Shown: positions 7,387 to 16,553, numbered from the stretch's first letter. The stretch: 64,000 bases of DNA from CAXBBB01 sp963793245 (GCA_963793245.1 CAWBZG010000002.1:1481913-1545912), one strand, 5' to 3'. The notes: generated from the letters alone by a model not told the origin. Made by a program: numbers and translations.

Positions 7387-9546
7387 GCGTTGCGACGAGC
7401 TATGCGCTGTGCTGGCCCACGCCGCTCGCTGAGCACGGTGGCGAGCCAGACGCGCACCGGGCAGGTGACCGACTCGGTCGAACCATGCGGCAGCGGATCG
7501 GGCGTGTTCTCTCGACTCGATCCACCGCTCCCCGATCCATGCGGACTTGGCGAGGTAGAGCGCGCGGTATCCCTGCCACAGATCGTCAGCGCCGGGCGTG
7601 CTGAGCGCCACTTCGGTGGTGCTCAGCACGAGCGAGGATCGTGGATCGCCCAGATGCTCGATCGCCCACAGTACACCGCCGACACCTCGAGGTGCTGACC
7701 TTCCGTAGCGTGCTTCCACCGAGGAATCGGCGACCGCCATCGCTCGCAGACGAAGCAGCAGTACACCTTCGGGAGCGTCGAGCATCCGGTGGCGATTCAC
7801 TGCCTGATCGTAGAGGGATGACGCTGCATCGGCTTGACCGGAGAGAGCGAGCGCGTCGGCCCAGAGCGACAGGATGCCGGTCGGGACAGTCGATAGGTAA
7901 GCGAGATCGGCACCAAAACGCGCCTCCATCGCATCGACCACAACTGCTTCGGCGCCCCTGTAGATAGAGAGATTTGCCCAGCGAGCGAATGCCGGGAGGT
8001 ACGAAGAATCCGCACGGAGCGAACGGTCGAGCAGGTCGAGGGCCGCCAGCGTATCGGGCGTTACGCCGAGCAATGCGCGATCTGCAGCACGTGTCAGGCG
8101 GACGGTGGGCGGAGTCCAGTGCGGACTCGGCTTCTCGAACAGCGACGGAGCACCAAAACGGCGCGCGGCCAGCGGAGCAGCCTGAACGGGAATGGCATCG
8201 GTCGACGCGACGTGACGCTCCCAGCGCTGCGCCAGGCTGTCCACGTCCAGTCCGGTGACCCGCTCCAGGTCGCCCCACGCGTACGAATCGAGTACCGCAG
8301 GCCATCCGTACTCCTCAGCTAAGAAGCCAACGAACGACGCCGTCGTCGCATAGGACACGGCTCCGCGTCCGCCCCAGAACCCTCCGGCACCCATCGCTCC
8401 AGCCAGTCGGTTGGCGGTGCCGTCGTCCGGGTCGAGCGTAGCCGCGACCTGCTCCGTCGCTGTCGGCACGCCATCGGGTGGTTCGGCGGCTCCCGCGAGA
8501 CCTTCCACCAGTCCGACGAGCCGGGAAGCTCGGACGATGGGAAGTCCGAAGTCGCGGGAGAATGCGTGCGCCAACTCGTGATCCAATACACGATTCCACG
8601 CCTCGCCGAGCACGTGAATCTGCGGATTTCCAAGCCAGACCGGGGCGACGTTGGTATAGGCGGCGCCCGTCAGCGCCGCTTTCACGCCTGCATCCGGGTA
8701 GAGATAAATGCCCACCCGCTCGCTGGGGCGCGACTGCCAATGCGCAGCCAATCGAGCGTACGCAAACTCGGCTTCGCGCAGGTAGCGCTGCGCGTCACTT
8801 GGCGTGAGGTGAGAACCAGCGTAGTACAAATCGACGTGAGCCGAGCGCGCGTGGCTGCCCAATACCTGAGCCGTTCGCCACGCCGGAGTCGTCAGCCCGA
8901 GCCACGGGCCGAGCACGTACGTGAGCGCAATCGTAGCTCCCAATGCGACCAGCCGAAGCCGCTTCCGAATCGCCCACGTGACCAGCGCCGCCGACCACAG
9001 AAGCGTCAGCCCGCGAAAGGCGAACAGGCCAGGACGCAGCGCCAGCGTTTCGTCGTAGATCGGCCCGAGGACGCCGCCGAATACGTGGTTGTAGTGGTAG
9101 AACTGCGGATGCAGTCCCAAATCCCATAGCGGCGTCAGCAACAGAACCGACAGCCCGACAAGCGCAAACACCCCTCGCCCTCGCTCCAACCGCACGACGA
9201 TAGCGAACGCGAGCGAAACGGCCAGCACGACACTCGGAATCGCAAAGGTGCCAAAAAGCAGCAACCCTTGTCCATAGCCGCGATTCGGTGCCCATCCGAG
9301 CGAGAGCGTCAACCCGGAAAGCGGAATCAGCAGCAACACCGCGTGCCGCGCGAACACGTCGCGCACCTGATCACCTCGTCGAAACGCTCCGACTGCCGCC
9401 ATGCCCGCAATCCAGAATCCTGCTCCGGCTACGATAGCCGACGATTCGGCGTGGAGGGTTTGCACCAGAGGAAGCGCCATCAGCACGCCCGTCAGCGCAG
9501 CATAGAGCGCCCCACAGACGAGCAGATCGCGACGCTCAGGTGTCAT
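7372..9546 (-). CDS. Polytopic membrane protein with gluzincin-type peptidase domain
   Basis: A 724-residue protein. The first 215 or so residues hold about eight hydrophobic helices. A soluble domain follows with a zinc-metallopeptidase HExxH motif (DHELAHAFSRDF, about residues 320-330) and a downstream region (LVEGLAGAAE) that could supply the third, glutamate ligand. The C-terminal third is helical and repeat-like (Ala/Leu-rich, TPR-like). This fits membrane-anchored MA-clan peptidases of unknown substrate. It starts one base after the stop of the DUF3078-like gene, so the two form an operon. The peptidase call rests on the motif only. Confidence 0.65.
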   Translation of the reverse strand: MTPERRDLLVCGALYAALTGVLMALPLVQTLHAESSAIVAGAGFWIAGMAAVGAFRRGDQVRDVFARHAVLLLIPLSGLTLSLGWAPNRGYGQGLLLFGTFAIPSVVLAVSLAFAIVVRLERGRGVFALVGLSVLLLTPLWDLGLHPQFYHYNHVFGGVLGPIYDETLALRPGLFAFRGLTLLWSAALVTWAIRKRLRLVALGATIALTYVLGPWLGLTTPAWRTAQVLGSHARSAHVDLYYAGSHLTPSDAQRYLREAEFAYARLAAHWQSRPSERVGIYLYPDAGVKAALTGAAYTNVAPVWLGNPQIHVLGEAWNRVLDHELAHAFSRDFGLPIVRASRLVGLVEGLAGAAEPPDGVPTATEQVAATLDPDDGTANRLAGAMGAGGFWGGRGAVSYATTASFVGFLAEEYGWPAVLDSYAWGDLERVTGLDVDSLAQRWERHVASTDAIPVQAAPLAARRFGAPSLFEKPSPHWTPPTVRLTRAADRALLGVTPDTLAALDLLDRSLRADSSYLPAFARWANLSIYRGAEAVVVDAMEARFGADLAYLSTVPTGILSLWADALALSGQADAASSLYDQAVNRHRMLDAPEGVLLLRLRAMAVADSSVEARYGRSAPRGVGGVLWAIEHLGDPRSSLVLSTTEVALSTPGADDLWQGYRALYLAKSAWIGERWIESREHARSAAAWFDRVGHLPGARLARHRAQRAAWASTAHSSSQRKGDS

Positions 9547-9547
9547 T

Positions 9548-10408
9548 CTAAATCAGCGACACGAGTATGCCCACCGACAGCACCTGCTTGATCTGAGCAC
9601 CCGGATCGACGTCTCGGTCGAGCAGCACGACGACTTCGAGTTTCGTAGTCAGCCAGTCGTTGGCTTTCATCGTCAGGATATTGTCCCACGTCACGTCCGG
9701 CATATCGGGCTGATTGAACGCAGCGAACAGGCCAAGCGACGACTTGTATCGCACGTTGGGAATCAACTCGCGGTTAATGTCGGTGCGACTTTCGAGTCCG
9801 CCTTCGATCCGCACCTCCTCGTCTAGCTCCATGTTATAGAGCGGACGTAGGCGCGTGATCGTAACGACCGTTTGCTTCGCCCCAAGTCCGACCCGCTGTT
9901 TGAACCACGTGCCCTGCTCGTAGGTCAGTCCAATCGACTGAGCGAAGATGCCAGGGGCGAGGAAATCGGATACTTTGACAGGCGGCGTTCGCCCTCCTTT
10001 GAGCGGATCCTTGTCGAAGTTGAAGCCGGGTGCGAACTGTGAGCGAAACGTGGTGGCGATGGTCGGCTCGAACGTGCGGAAAAAGCCGTCGCCGCGATAG
10101 CGCAGCGCTGCTTCTAGGCGGATCAGATCGTTGGACTTGCGCAGCGCTAGCGTGTCTTGCTTCACCACACCAATCGACATATTCATCTCATACGCCTGCT
10201 CCCACCTGTCGTCGAAGCGCTCGTGCTCGCCGGTGAGTCCGGCGGTAACCGCGATGGCATTCAGGCCACCTTGCTGCCAGTTGGTAAACTGTGCCTGCGA
10301 ACCGGCTAGCGAGGCCGAGAGCGTAGTTGCGGTACTGTCGCGCGCGTTGTCTTGGGCGTGAGCGGACGTGGCAACGAGGAGCAGGAGAAATCCGAAGCGT
10401 CGGAGCAT
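9548..10408 (-). CDS. DUF3078-like outer-membrane protein
   Basis: A 286-residue exported protein with signal peptide MLRRFGFLLLLVATSAHA. The pattern FTNWQQGGLNAIA near the mature N-terminus, the repeated amphipathic strands and the ending VLSVGILVSLI match the DUF3078 group of outer-membrane proteins common in Bacteroidota and relatives. ATG 10408 is the signal-peptide start; the longer frame adds 15 residues with no signal character. It is first in an operon with the membrane peptidase. Confidence 0.72.
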   Translation of the reverse strand: MLRRFGFLLLLVATSAHAQDNARDSTATTLSASLAGSQAQFTNWQQGGLNAIAVTAGLTGEHERFDDRWEQAYEMNMSIGVVKQDTLALRKSNDLIRLEAALRYRGDGFFRTFEPTIATTFRSQFAPGFNFDKDPLKGGRTPPVKVSDFLAPGIFAQSIGLTYEQGTWFKQRVGLGAKQTVVTITRLRPLYNMELDEEVRIEGGLESRTDINRELIPNVRYKSSLGLFAAFNQPDMPDVTWDNILTMKANDWLTTKLEVVVLLDRDVDPGAQIKQVLSVGILVSLI

Positions 10409-10502
10409 GGATCGAGAGTGGGGAGCGAGAGAAAACGAAACGGGAGACCGCACCGCATGGGTACAGCCTCCCGAAAGGGATCGTCGGAGAGACGCGGCGA
10501 GG

Positions 10503-10679
10503 TTACGCGGCGTTCTTCTTCTCCTGAACTTCGATGCGGATTTCCTGCGCCTTGTTCTTCAGATCCTGCATGGCTTTGCGGACGCGCGTGCCTGCGGCCT
10601 TGTTTTCTTTCTCGTAGAATTGCGAGAAGTCTTTTTCGAGTTCGTCGACGAAGCTTTTAAGCTCTTCAAACCGGGACAT
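10503..10679 (-). CDS. Histone H1-like small protein
   Basis: A 58-residue, lysine-rich helical protein beginning MSRFEELKSF, with the core AAGTRVRKAMQDLKN. It matches the Hc1-like H1 family known as short DNA-associated proteins in Bacteroidota and Chlamydiae. It probably binds DNA and affects nucleoid compaction; that role is from family knowledge. It stands alone, with about 150 bases upstream free of genes that presumably carry its promoter. Confidence 0.82.
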   Translation of the reverse strand: MSRFEELKSFVDELEKDFSQFYEKENKAAGTRVRKAMQDLKNKAQEIRIEVQEKKNAA

Positions 10680-10832
10680 AGTAGCCTGTGGTTAGGGTGT
10701 GGAATAGAGTGATACTGCCGAGGCAGCCTACCGGGTGAGAGGCATCCGATAGGTTCAACTTAACGCGCATGACGGAAAGCAGTCAAGGCGAATCGGCCCA
10801 AAACCGCCCGAAAACGCCCTTTTTCCGTGACA

Positions 10833-11531
10833 TCAAGGGCAAAAACGCGTTCCGCCCGGCCCCGATGGTCCCAAAAAGGCTGGCGGAGTCGTCACCCGAA
10901 CCGCCGTTTCCGCGTTTAGGAGAGCCTCGACCGCGCTGATGTCAGGCAGTTCGGAGCCGATTTCAGGTACTCGAGAGCCGTCTACCTCGGGCAGGGGGCG
11001 CCCATCATCGCCGGGCAGTAGCACGCGCGCATCCACGCGCTGAAACACGATGGCCTCGATCTCGTGACCTGCCGCGCGCAAACCTGTCGCCAGTGCCACC
11101 AACACGTCGGCGTCCGAGGCGGCTCCAGCTTCACCTCCCACTAGAGTCGACACGACGGGTACGGCGCGCTGATTTGCCAGGTCTGCCAACCAGCCGACGC
11201 TTCCCGGATGGATCGCACCTCCGTCGACGCGGAGCAGTCCTCGGTCTCCGCCGTGAATACCGACTGCGGGCACTTGAGAATCGGTCAGCAATCCGACGAT
11301 TTTGCGCGCCGTCTGACGAATCGCCTGATCTACCAGCGCGCGTTCGTGATCTGATGGCGGAGAAGCCGGATCAGGGAAGATGCCTGCTGATTCGAGCAGC
11401 CGCTCAGCCTGCCCGCCGTCGCCGTGGACGAGAATGAGGCGATGCGATGTGCCCATCATCAGGCGCCCGAGCGATTGGGTAAAGAGCAGGTCGTCGAGGT
11501 GGACGGCGTCGAGATGGACGAGGTAGATCAT
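10833..11531 (-). CDS. Amino-acid-kinase-fold protein, ArgB-like
   Basis: A 232-residue protein with an acetylglutamate-kinase-like pattern: LILVHGDGGQAERLL at the N-terminal nucleotide/substrate glycine loop, then VPAVGIHGGDRGLLR and late Asp/Val strands. Several kinase motifs look weak, and the protein is shorter than ArgB (about 260-300), so activity is uncertain. ATG 11531 is chosen because the longer frame covers the 5' end of the divergent menE gene. The two start codons are only 21 bp apart. No other arginine genes are nearby. Confidence 0.5.
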   Translation of the reverse strand: MIYLVHLDAVHLDDLLFTQSLGRLMMGTSHRLILVHGDGGQAERLLESAGIFPDPASPPSDHERALVDQAIRQTARKIVGLLTDSQVPAVGIHGGDRGLLRVDGGAIHPGSVGWLADLANQRAVPVVSTLVGGEAGAASDADVLVALATGLRAAGHEIEAIVFQRVDARVLLPGDDGRPLPEVDGSRVPEIGSELPDISAVEALLNAETAVRVTTPPAFLGPSGPGGTRFCP

Positions 11532-11552
11532 AGGTCGGCAAGAGGTGAGCGC

Positions 11553-12944
11553 GTGCAAACCGACGCGTGCGGGGTGCGTTTCGATTGGATGACTCTGACT
11601 TCTACAGAACTCGAACGTGCAGGCGATGCATCCGCGTTGGCGCTCCGTCAGATGGGTGTCGGTGAGGGCGAGCGCGTCGCCCTGCACTCGCCCAACTCTC
11701 CCGCCCTACTCGCGTGCCTGATCGGTCTGTGGCGCATAGGTGCTGTTGCCGTTCCTCTGCCGCTACGCCATCCGCCCAACGTCCAGCGTGCCGCACTGGA
11801 ATCGGTGAGGTGTAAACGACTGCTCTTCGATGCGCTTCGCCCTCCGTCTACTGAACTCGCGACGGGCATTTCAGCGGCTGAGCTTCCCCCTTACCGGTCC
11901 AGCGGCTCCCAAGTGGACGCTTTGGAGACTTGGACTTCCGATCGACCCGCAACCCTGATCTTCACGTCGGGATCGACGGGGACGCCCAAGGCCGCACAGC
12001 ATCGTCTGAGTGCGCACGTGGCGAGTGCGCGTGGCGCCAGGTCCAACTTGCCGTTCGCTCCGAGCGATTGCTGGCTGCTCTCGCTGCCGCTCTACCACGT
12101 CGGTGGCCTGTCGATCCTGGTCCGCACGATGGAAGCTGGTGCGTCGCTCGTACTTCCTGATGCGGATCAGTCGGCTGGCGACGCGCTCCTCTCGATGCGT
12201 CCTACCCATGCGTCCCTCGTTCCGACGCAACTCCGCCGCCTACTCGCCACGCCTGACATCACGCACAACTTGCGTGGCGTCCTGCTGGGTGGTGCTGCAA
12301 CTCCTGCTGCCCTGCTGGACTCGGCTCTGGCTGCTGGCCTTCCGATTCACACGACGTACGGCCTGACAGAGATGGCGTCGCAAGTCACGACGACCCGCCC
12401 CCGCCCCAGCCGGTCCGATCTCGACACGTCAGGACACATCTTGCCCGAACGTGAACTCCGGCTCTCCTCGTCCGGAGAGATCGAAGTGCGCGGCGCCACT
12501 CGCTTCGACGGCTACGTCACCTCCAACGGCCTCCTCTGCCCGTTCGACGCTGACGGTTGGTACGCGACGGGCGATATCGGCTCGCGCGACGCCGAAGGGC
12601 GATTGCGCGTCGAAGGCCGGATCGACTTCGGCTTTGTGTCGGGTGGCGAGAACGTGCGCCCCGAGGCTATCGAACGGGCGCTGGCTCAGGTGCCGGGCAT
12701 CCTCCAGAGCGTCGTCGTTCCAGTCGCCGATCAAGAGTTCGGTCATCGCCCCGTCGCATTCGTCGAAGCGCCCGGATGGGACCTGAGGGACAGCCGAACG
12801 CTTGATTCCTTACGTGAGCGGCTGGATAGCTCGCTGGCCCGTTTTCAGCATCCTGTCGCCCTGCTTCCGCTACCGGAAAGCGCCGGGATGAAGCCGGATC
12901 GCCGCCTGCTGATCGCGATAGCCGAAGCGCACTGGGAGCGATAG
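11553..12944 (+). CDS. menE: o-Succinylbenzoate-CoA ligase (MenE-like)
   Basis: An ANL-superfamily acyl-CoA synthetase of 463 residues that would activate o-succinylbenzoate in menaquinone synthesis. The motifs TLIFTSGSTGTPKAA (P-loop), TTYGLTEMAS, GWYATGDIG and VSGGENVRPEAIE are in order, with the late lysine in GMKPDRR. The small size matches MenE better than other ligases. I chose GTG 11553 because AGAGGTGA stands just before it and the added residues fit the N-terminal domain; ATG 11589 is the alternative. It is divergent from the ArgB-like gene. No other men genes are in view, so the substrate is inferred. Confidence 0.78.
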   Translation: MQTDACGVRFDWMTLTSTELERAGDASALALRQMGVGEGERVALHSPNSPALLACLIGLWRIGAVAVPLPLRHPPNVQRAALESVRCKRLLFDALRPPSTELATGISAAELPPYRSSGSQVDALETWTSDRPATLIFTSGSTGTPKAAQHRLSAHVASARGARSNLPFAPSDCWLLSLPLYHVGGLSILVRTMEAGASLVLPDADQSAGDALLSMRPTHASLVPTQLRRLLATPDITHNLRGVLLGGAATPAALLDSALAAGLPIHTTYGLTEMASQVTTTRPRPSRSDLDTSGHILPERELRLSSSGEIEVRGATRFDGYVTSNGLLCPFDADGWYATGDIGSRDAEGRLRVEGRIDFGFVSGGENVRPEAIERALAQVPGILQSVVVPVADQEFGHRPVAFVEAPGWDLRDSRTLDSLRERLDSSLARFQHPVALLPLPESAGMKPDRRLLIAIAEAHWER

Positions 12945-12965
12945 TGTCACCAGTTAGCGGCAGCC

Positions 12966-14081
12966 TCAGGCGCTGTCGCGGGCGAGCCAGAGGGCAAGAA
13001 CGTCGTCCGAGAATTCGTCCAGATCGCTTTGGGCAAGCAGCGTGCGCGAGAGCACACTGAGCGGTTCTTTCTGCCCCCATGCGTAATCGGCGGCGCGTGA
13101 GAGGCCTTCTTCACCGACCAGTCCACCGGATGCGCGAGGCTGCTCGATCATGCCGTCCGTGTAGCACATAAAGGCGCTTCCGGGCGCAAGATCGAGCGTA
13201 TAGTCCTGGAACGGTGTCCCAGCCGACAAGCCAACGACCATGTTGCCCTCTTCGAGCACGCTTACGCCTCTGTTGGATACCAGCATCGGGCGGCAGTGAC
13301 CCGCATTGCAATAGATCAAGCGGTGGGTGCGCGGGTCCCAGCGAAAGAGCAGCAACGACGCGAACGTCTCCCCCATAATCGGGTCGCGAACGAGCAGATC
13401 GTTGACAGCCGAGATCACGTCAGCCGGAGACTCGGTCGTGCGCGTCATCGCGTGGATCGTGCCTCGTATGTACGACAGAAAGCTGAACGCGTAGAACTTG
13501 GCCTGGATACCCTTCCCCATCACGTCGCCGACCGTCACGTAGTACGAACCCGACGGATGATGAAGCCAGTCGACGAAGTCGCCGCCGCCTTGCTCGCGTG
13601 GGAGGTTGAGGTAGTCGAATGCATAGCCCGGCACATCGGGCATCGAGCGCGGCAGCAGCTTGTTGCTGAAGTCCTGGCTGATGCGCGCGTTCAGATTGGT
13701 CTGGTAGACGTCGGCGCGCTCGAGCAACTGGTTGATGCGCGCCACGACGACGTCCAGGTCGAACGGCTTGGTCAGGTAGTCATCGACGCCGTCGCGCAAC
13801 GCTTCGTTGCGGCTTTCGCCATCGACCTTAGCCGTCAGGAAGATGAACGGAATGATGCGCGTCGAAGCGTCTTCGGACAGAGCACGGCGCAGCGCATAGC
13901 CGTCCATGAGCGGCATCATGATGTCCGACACGATCAGGTCGGGAATCGACTCCTTGACCAAGTCCAGCGCTTCGCGACCGTTGGTCGCCACGCGTACGTC
14001 GAACAGTTTGCTCAGCCGGTAGACGAGAAGGCGCCGCAGCGTGATCTCGTCCTCGACGACTAAAATGGAATGGCGAGACAT
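12966..14081 (-). CDS. Response regulator with PP2C (SpoIIE-type) phosphatase
   Basis: A 371-residue protein. The receiver domain (about 1-125) has acidic residues E10/D11, the phospho-acceptor D53 in SDIMMP and K105 in LTKPFD. The PP2C-type serine phosphatase domain (about 145-371) has GGGDFVDW, VGDVMGKG and CYTDGMIE metal-site motifs. In partner-switch systems such a phosphatase dephosphorylates a STAS anti-anti-sigma factor, and here that candidate lies two genes upstream. Its start overlaps the anti-sigma ATPase gene by 22 bases. No cognate histidine kinase is adjacent. Confidence 0.9.
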   Translation of the reverse strand: MSRHSILVVEDEITLRRLLVYRLSKLFDVRVATNGREALDLVKESIPDLIVSDIMMPLMDGYALRRALSEDASTRIIPFIFLTAKVDGESRNEALRDGVDDYLTKPFDLDVVVARINQLLERADVYQTNLNARISQDFSNKLLPRSMPDVPGYAFDYLNLPREQGGGDFVDWLHHPSGSYYVTVGDVMGKGIQAKFYAFSFLSYIRGTIHAMTRTTESPADVISAVNDLLVRDPIMGETFASLLLFRWDPRTHRLIYCNAGHCRPMLVSNRGVSVLEEGNMVVGLSAGTPFQDYTLDLAPGSAFMCYTDGMIEQPRASGGLVGEEGLSRAADYAWGQKEPLSVLSRTLLAQSDLDEFSDDVLALWLARDSA

Positions 14082-14554
14082 CGGTCACCTCCATCGTCGA
14101 GAACGTGAAACGAAAGCGTGTTGCCGTCCGGGGTACGCGTGTAGATCAAGTCCGTAGTGCAGGCAAACACCATGAGCAGACCCATTCCCCGCTCGGGAAG
14201 CGGCGAGAGCTGCGCCCTACGTGCTCCGACCTGCTCGTCGACATCGAACCCCTTGCTGGAATCCGAGATCGTACAGCCGAAGCCATCCTCCTCACGTGTT
14301 ATCACGGCGTCAATACGGACGCTGCGCCCGTTGAAGTCGGCGTGCTGGACCAGGTTGGCAAGCCACTCATGGACCGCCAGTTGAACGTGAAGCAAGGTGC
14401 CGACGTAATCGGGCCACCTCTCCATCAAATCGGACAATCGCAGGTGTGTCTGCTCGATGACGACATCGAGATCGTCGAACGCGAGCGTCGCAGTAGCCTC
14501 CATCGCACCAGTGACAGATGAGGTTTCGGAGTCAGTCGGCACAGGCTCAGGCAC
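14060..14554 (-). CDS. Anti-sigma-factor-like ATPase (RsbW/SpoIIAB type)
   Basis: A 164-residue HATPase_c-fold protein. The N-box-like helix HVQLAVHEWLANLVQHA, the DSSKGFD region and the glycine-rich ERGMGLLMV match serine kinases of the RsbW family, which bind a sigma factor or phosphorylate a STAS partner. Start GTG 14554 overlaps the end of the STAS gene by 8 bases, and its 3' end overlaps the phosphatase gene, so the three genes are co-translated. The regulated target is unknown; no sigma factor gene is in the operon. Confidence 0.85.
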   Translation of the reverse strand: MPEPVPTDSETSSVTGAMEATATLAFDDLDVVIEQTHLRLSDLMERWPDYVGTLLHVQLAVHEWLANLVQHADFNGRSVRIDAVITREEDGFGCTISDSSKGFDVDEQVGARRAQLSPLPERGMGLLMVFACTTDLIYTRTPDGNTLSFHVLDDGGDRCLAIPF

Positions 14555-14894
14555 TCGGCATCAGCGAGGTGCGGGCCTCGTCGACGGTGGCGAACTGCTT
14601 GAACACCTTGTACGTCCGTGTGAGCTGAACGACGACCTGGACGGGGCGCGAAACCGATGCGAACACGACTTGGCCGCCATCGGGCGAAACCTGCCGATAG
14701 ATCGAGAAGATGGACCCTAAGCCGGTCGAGTCAAGGATGCCGGTGCCGGTGAAGTCGAGGATGAAGTGCCGCGTGCCGTCTTGCACGAGATTCTGACACA
14801 TCGTCTTAAACTCGGGCGCGCTTCGGAAGTCGAGCGCTTTTCCGATGGCTATCGAGACGACGCCATCGCCGAGCGGTTCTGCCTGTAGGGACAT
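14547..14894 (-). CDS. STAS-domain anti-anti-sigma factor
   Basis: A 115-residue single STAS domain. The conserved phosphorylation serine lies in LDSTGLGSIF, after the ILDFTGTG strand. It is the likely substrate of the RsbW-like kinase and the PP2C phosphatase encoded next. ATG 14894 is chosen for family fit; ATG 14927 in the same frame would add 11 residues, and neither has a good ribosome site. It is first in the three-gene operon. Confidence 0.85.
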   Translation of the reverse strand: MSLQAEPLGDGVVSIAIGKALDFRSAPEFKTMCQNLVQDGTRHFILDFTGTGILDSTGLGSIFSIYRQVSPDGGQVVFASVSRPVQVVVQLTRTYKVFKQFATVDEARTSLMPSA

Positions 14895-15090
14895 TGACGA
14901 GTGGGAGTAGGTAGAGGTGAGTTCCATCCGTAAAGTAGGGACGCGGCGCGCGACGTTTGAGGCAGGTACTCCTCTGCTCCAGCAAACCGCCTGCCAACAC
15001 GGAGAAAGCGTGTACACAGTACGAGTGAGCAGGCAGACGGAAGAAACTGCCGCACCTTCAGCACCTCACGGCAACTTGTACCTGTCTGGA

Positions 15091-16083
15091 CTACTCCTCC
15101 GCTGTCACGGTGAAGTAGTAAACGACGGCAGGCGTCACATCCAGGTCGCGCATGACGAGCGAGGAGGGAAACTGGACGACTGGGCGGATGAAGTTGGTGT
15201 CGTCGGCGCGCAGGGAGTCGTAGTCGAGCGTCGCGCGAATCAGAGGCGACTCCATCGCTCGCCTGTACTGACTCAGCAGCACACGGAAACGCAAGCGCAC
15301 CGTCGGCGGATCGAGCGTGACGACGCGCTCGCTTGTCGGAGCACCTACCACCTGGACCTCGACGTCCCGCTCGGCGCCCGTAAACGCGCCGACGGGAATG
15401 ACGACATCTGCGTCCTCAACGCTCAGCCGAACGAGATTTGAAAGCGTATCCGAGAGTTCGACGTTGACCTCTACGGTATCCGTCAGTCGTCGGTATGGCC
15501 CGACGCGTTTGGTAGGCCAGTGCGTCAGGCGGTCGACGATCTCCCTTGCTCCGATGACCGTAACCGAGTCCGGAAAGGTTCGGATTACGCCCGCCACGTC
15601 GTAGGTCTCGTTGAACGACAGGTCGAGCGTCGGTCGGATCGGAAGCCGTCGAGTTCCGCTCTCGCCGGAACGCAACTCTACGACCGGAGGAGAAAACGAC
15701 AGGATGTCGACGTTTCCAGGCAGGTCGAAGCGGAGATCGGCCATCTCGACGCGGTCGTCGGTTGCCTGAATCGGCAGCGAAGGGCGGTCGTAGAACAACT
15801 CGAACAGGTCGAACCCTTCTCCACGAAGCGAAACGCGCACCTGTGCGGGCGGCGCTTCGACGAGCGCCCTCCCGATCGGAAGGCCGATGACTTCGATCGG
15901 AACGTCGATCTCGGCGGTTTGGCTGTCTGATAAGGTGAGCAGCGACCAGATGAGCAGCGAGGAGAGCAGGCACAGCGTCGCCGCCAGCCAGGGACTCGCG
16001 ATTTCGTCGCGTTGATCGTCCGCGCCCGGAACGGACACACGCAACCGCTGAAAAAAGCGGGCCATTCGAGGTAGAACGGCCAT
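15091..16083 (-). CDS. YbbR/CdaR-like membrane protein
   Basis: A 330-residue protein with a short cytosolic N-terminus, one membrane helix (about residues 33-52, WLAATLCLLSSLLIWSLLTL) and an extracytoplasmic part of repeated YbbR-type beta domains (for example VRVSLRGEGFDL and VTVIGAREIVDRL). CdaR in Firmicutes modulates the c-di-AMP cyclase CdaA; no cyclase gene is visible here, so that role is not shown. Its start is 4 bases after the stop of the second shell-protein gene, so it appears to be the third gene of the shell-protein operon, an unusual neighbour for this family. Confidence 0.75.
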   Translation of the reverse strand: MAVLPRMARFFQRLRVSVPGADDQRDEIASPWLAATLCLLSSLLIWSLLTLSDSQTAEIDVPIEVIGLPIGRALVEAPPAQVRVSLRGEGFDLFELFYDRPSLPIQATDDRVEMADLRFDLPGNVDILSFSPPVVELRSGESGTRRLPIRPTLDLSFNETYDVAGVIRTFPDSVTVIGAREIVDRLTHWPTKRVGPYRRLTDTVEVNVELSDTLSNLVRLSVEDADVVIPVGAFTGAERDVEVQVVGAPTSERVVTLDPPTVRLRFRVLLSQYRRAMESPLIRATLDYDSLRADDTNFIRPVVQFPSSLVMRDLDVTPAVVYYFTVTAEE

Positions 16084-16087
16084 CGGG

Positions 16088-16552
16088 CTACTCGCGCTCG
16101 AGCAGGGCGATCAACTCGTCCTTGGTGGCGCGCGAGATAGCGCGTCCGGCAACGTCGTCGAGGTCGTCTCGGTCGCGAGCGCGGGCACGCAGTTCGCGCA
16201 CCGTCAGATCACTCAGATCGCCCACTCCATTCGAGGTAAGTGCAGACTCCTGCCGTGGCGCCTTGACACCGTCGAGCATCGACTCGACCAGTCCTTCGCC
16301 CGGACGAGCGATCACACGCGACGACAGCACGATTCCTACGCGCTCGGCAGCCGCACGACCAGCGTCGACGGACGCCTGCACTGCGGCCACGTCACCGACG
16401 ACGGCAATCGTGATCAGGGCGGCGTTGGTCTTGGTACGCGACACCATGCGCACGTGCGACGCTTTGAGCATCGCATCGGCGGCTTCAATCGCGGCGACTA
16501 AACCGCGCGTCTCGACCATACCGAGAGCTAGCGAGTCGTAAGGGCCAGCCAC
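16088..16552 (-). CDS. BMC-domain shell protein with C-terminal Rho_N/SAP-like extension
   Basis: A 154-residue protein. Residues 1 to about 95 are a BMC-H domain (ALGMVETRGLVAAIEAADAM, VVGDVAAVQASVDAGRAAAE, VIARPG), which would form hexamers in a bacterial microcompartment facet. A linker leads to residues about 113-154 (LSDLTVRELRARARDRDD, then RATKDELIALLERE). That pattern matches the short helix-extended-helix fold of Rho_N/SAP/LEM domains, which bind nucleic acid or protein. The gene follows the shorter BMC gene after one base and precedes the YbbR-like gene by 4 bases. No enzymes of a microcompartment pathway are nearby. The extension call is by pattern only. Confidence 0.85.
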   Translation of the reverse strand: MAGPYDSLALGMVETRGLVAAIEAADAMLKASHVRMVSRTKTNAALITIAVVGDVAAVQASVDAGRAAAERVGIVLSSRVIARPGEGLVESMLDGVKAPRQESALTSNGVGDLSDLTVRELRARARDRDDLDDVAGRAISRATKDELIALLERE

Positions 16553-16553
16553 G

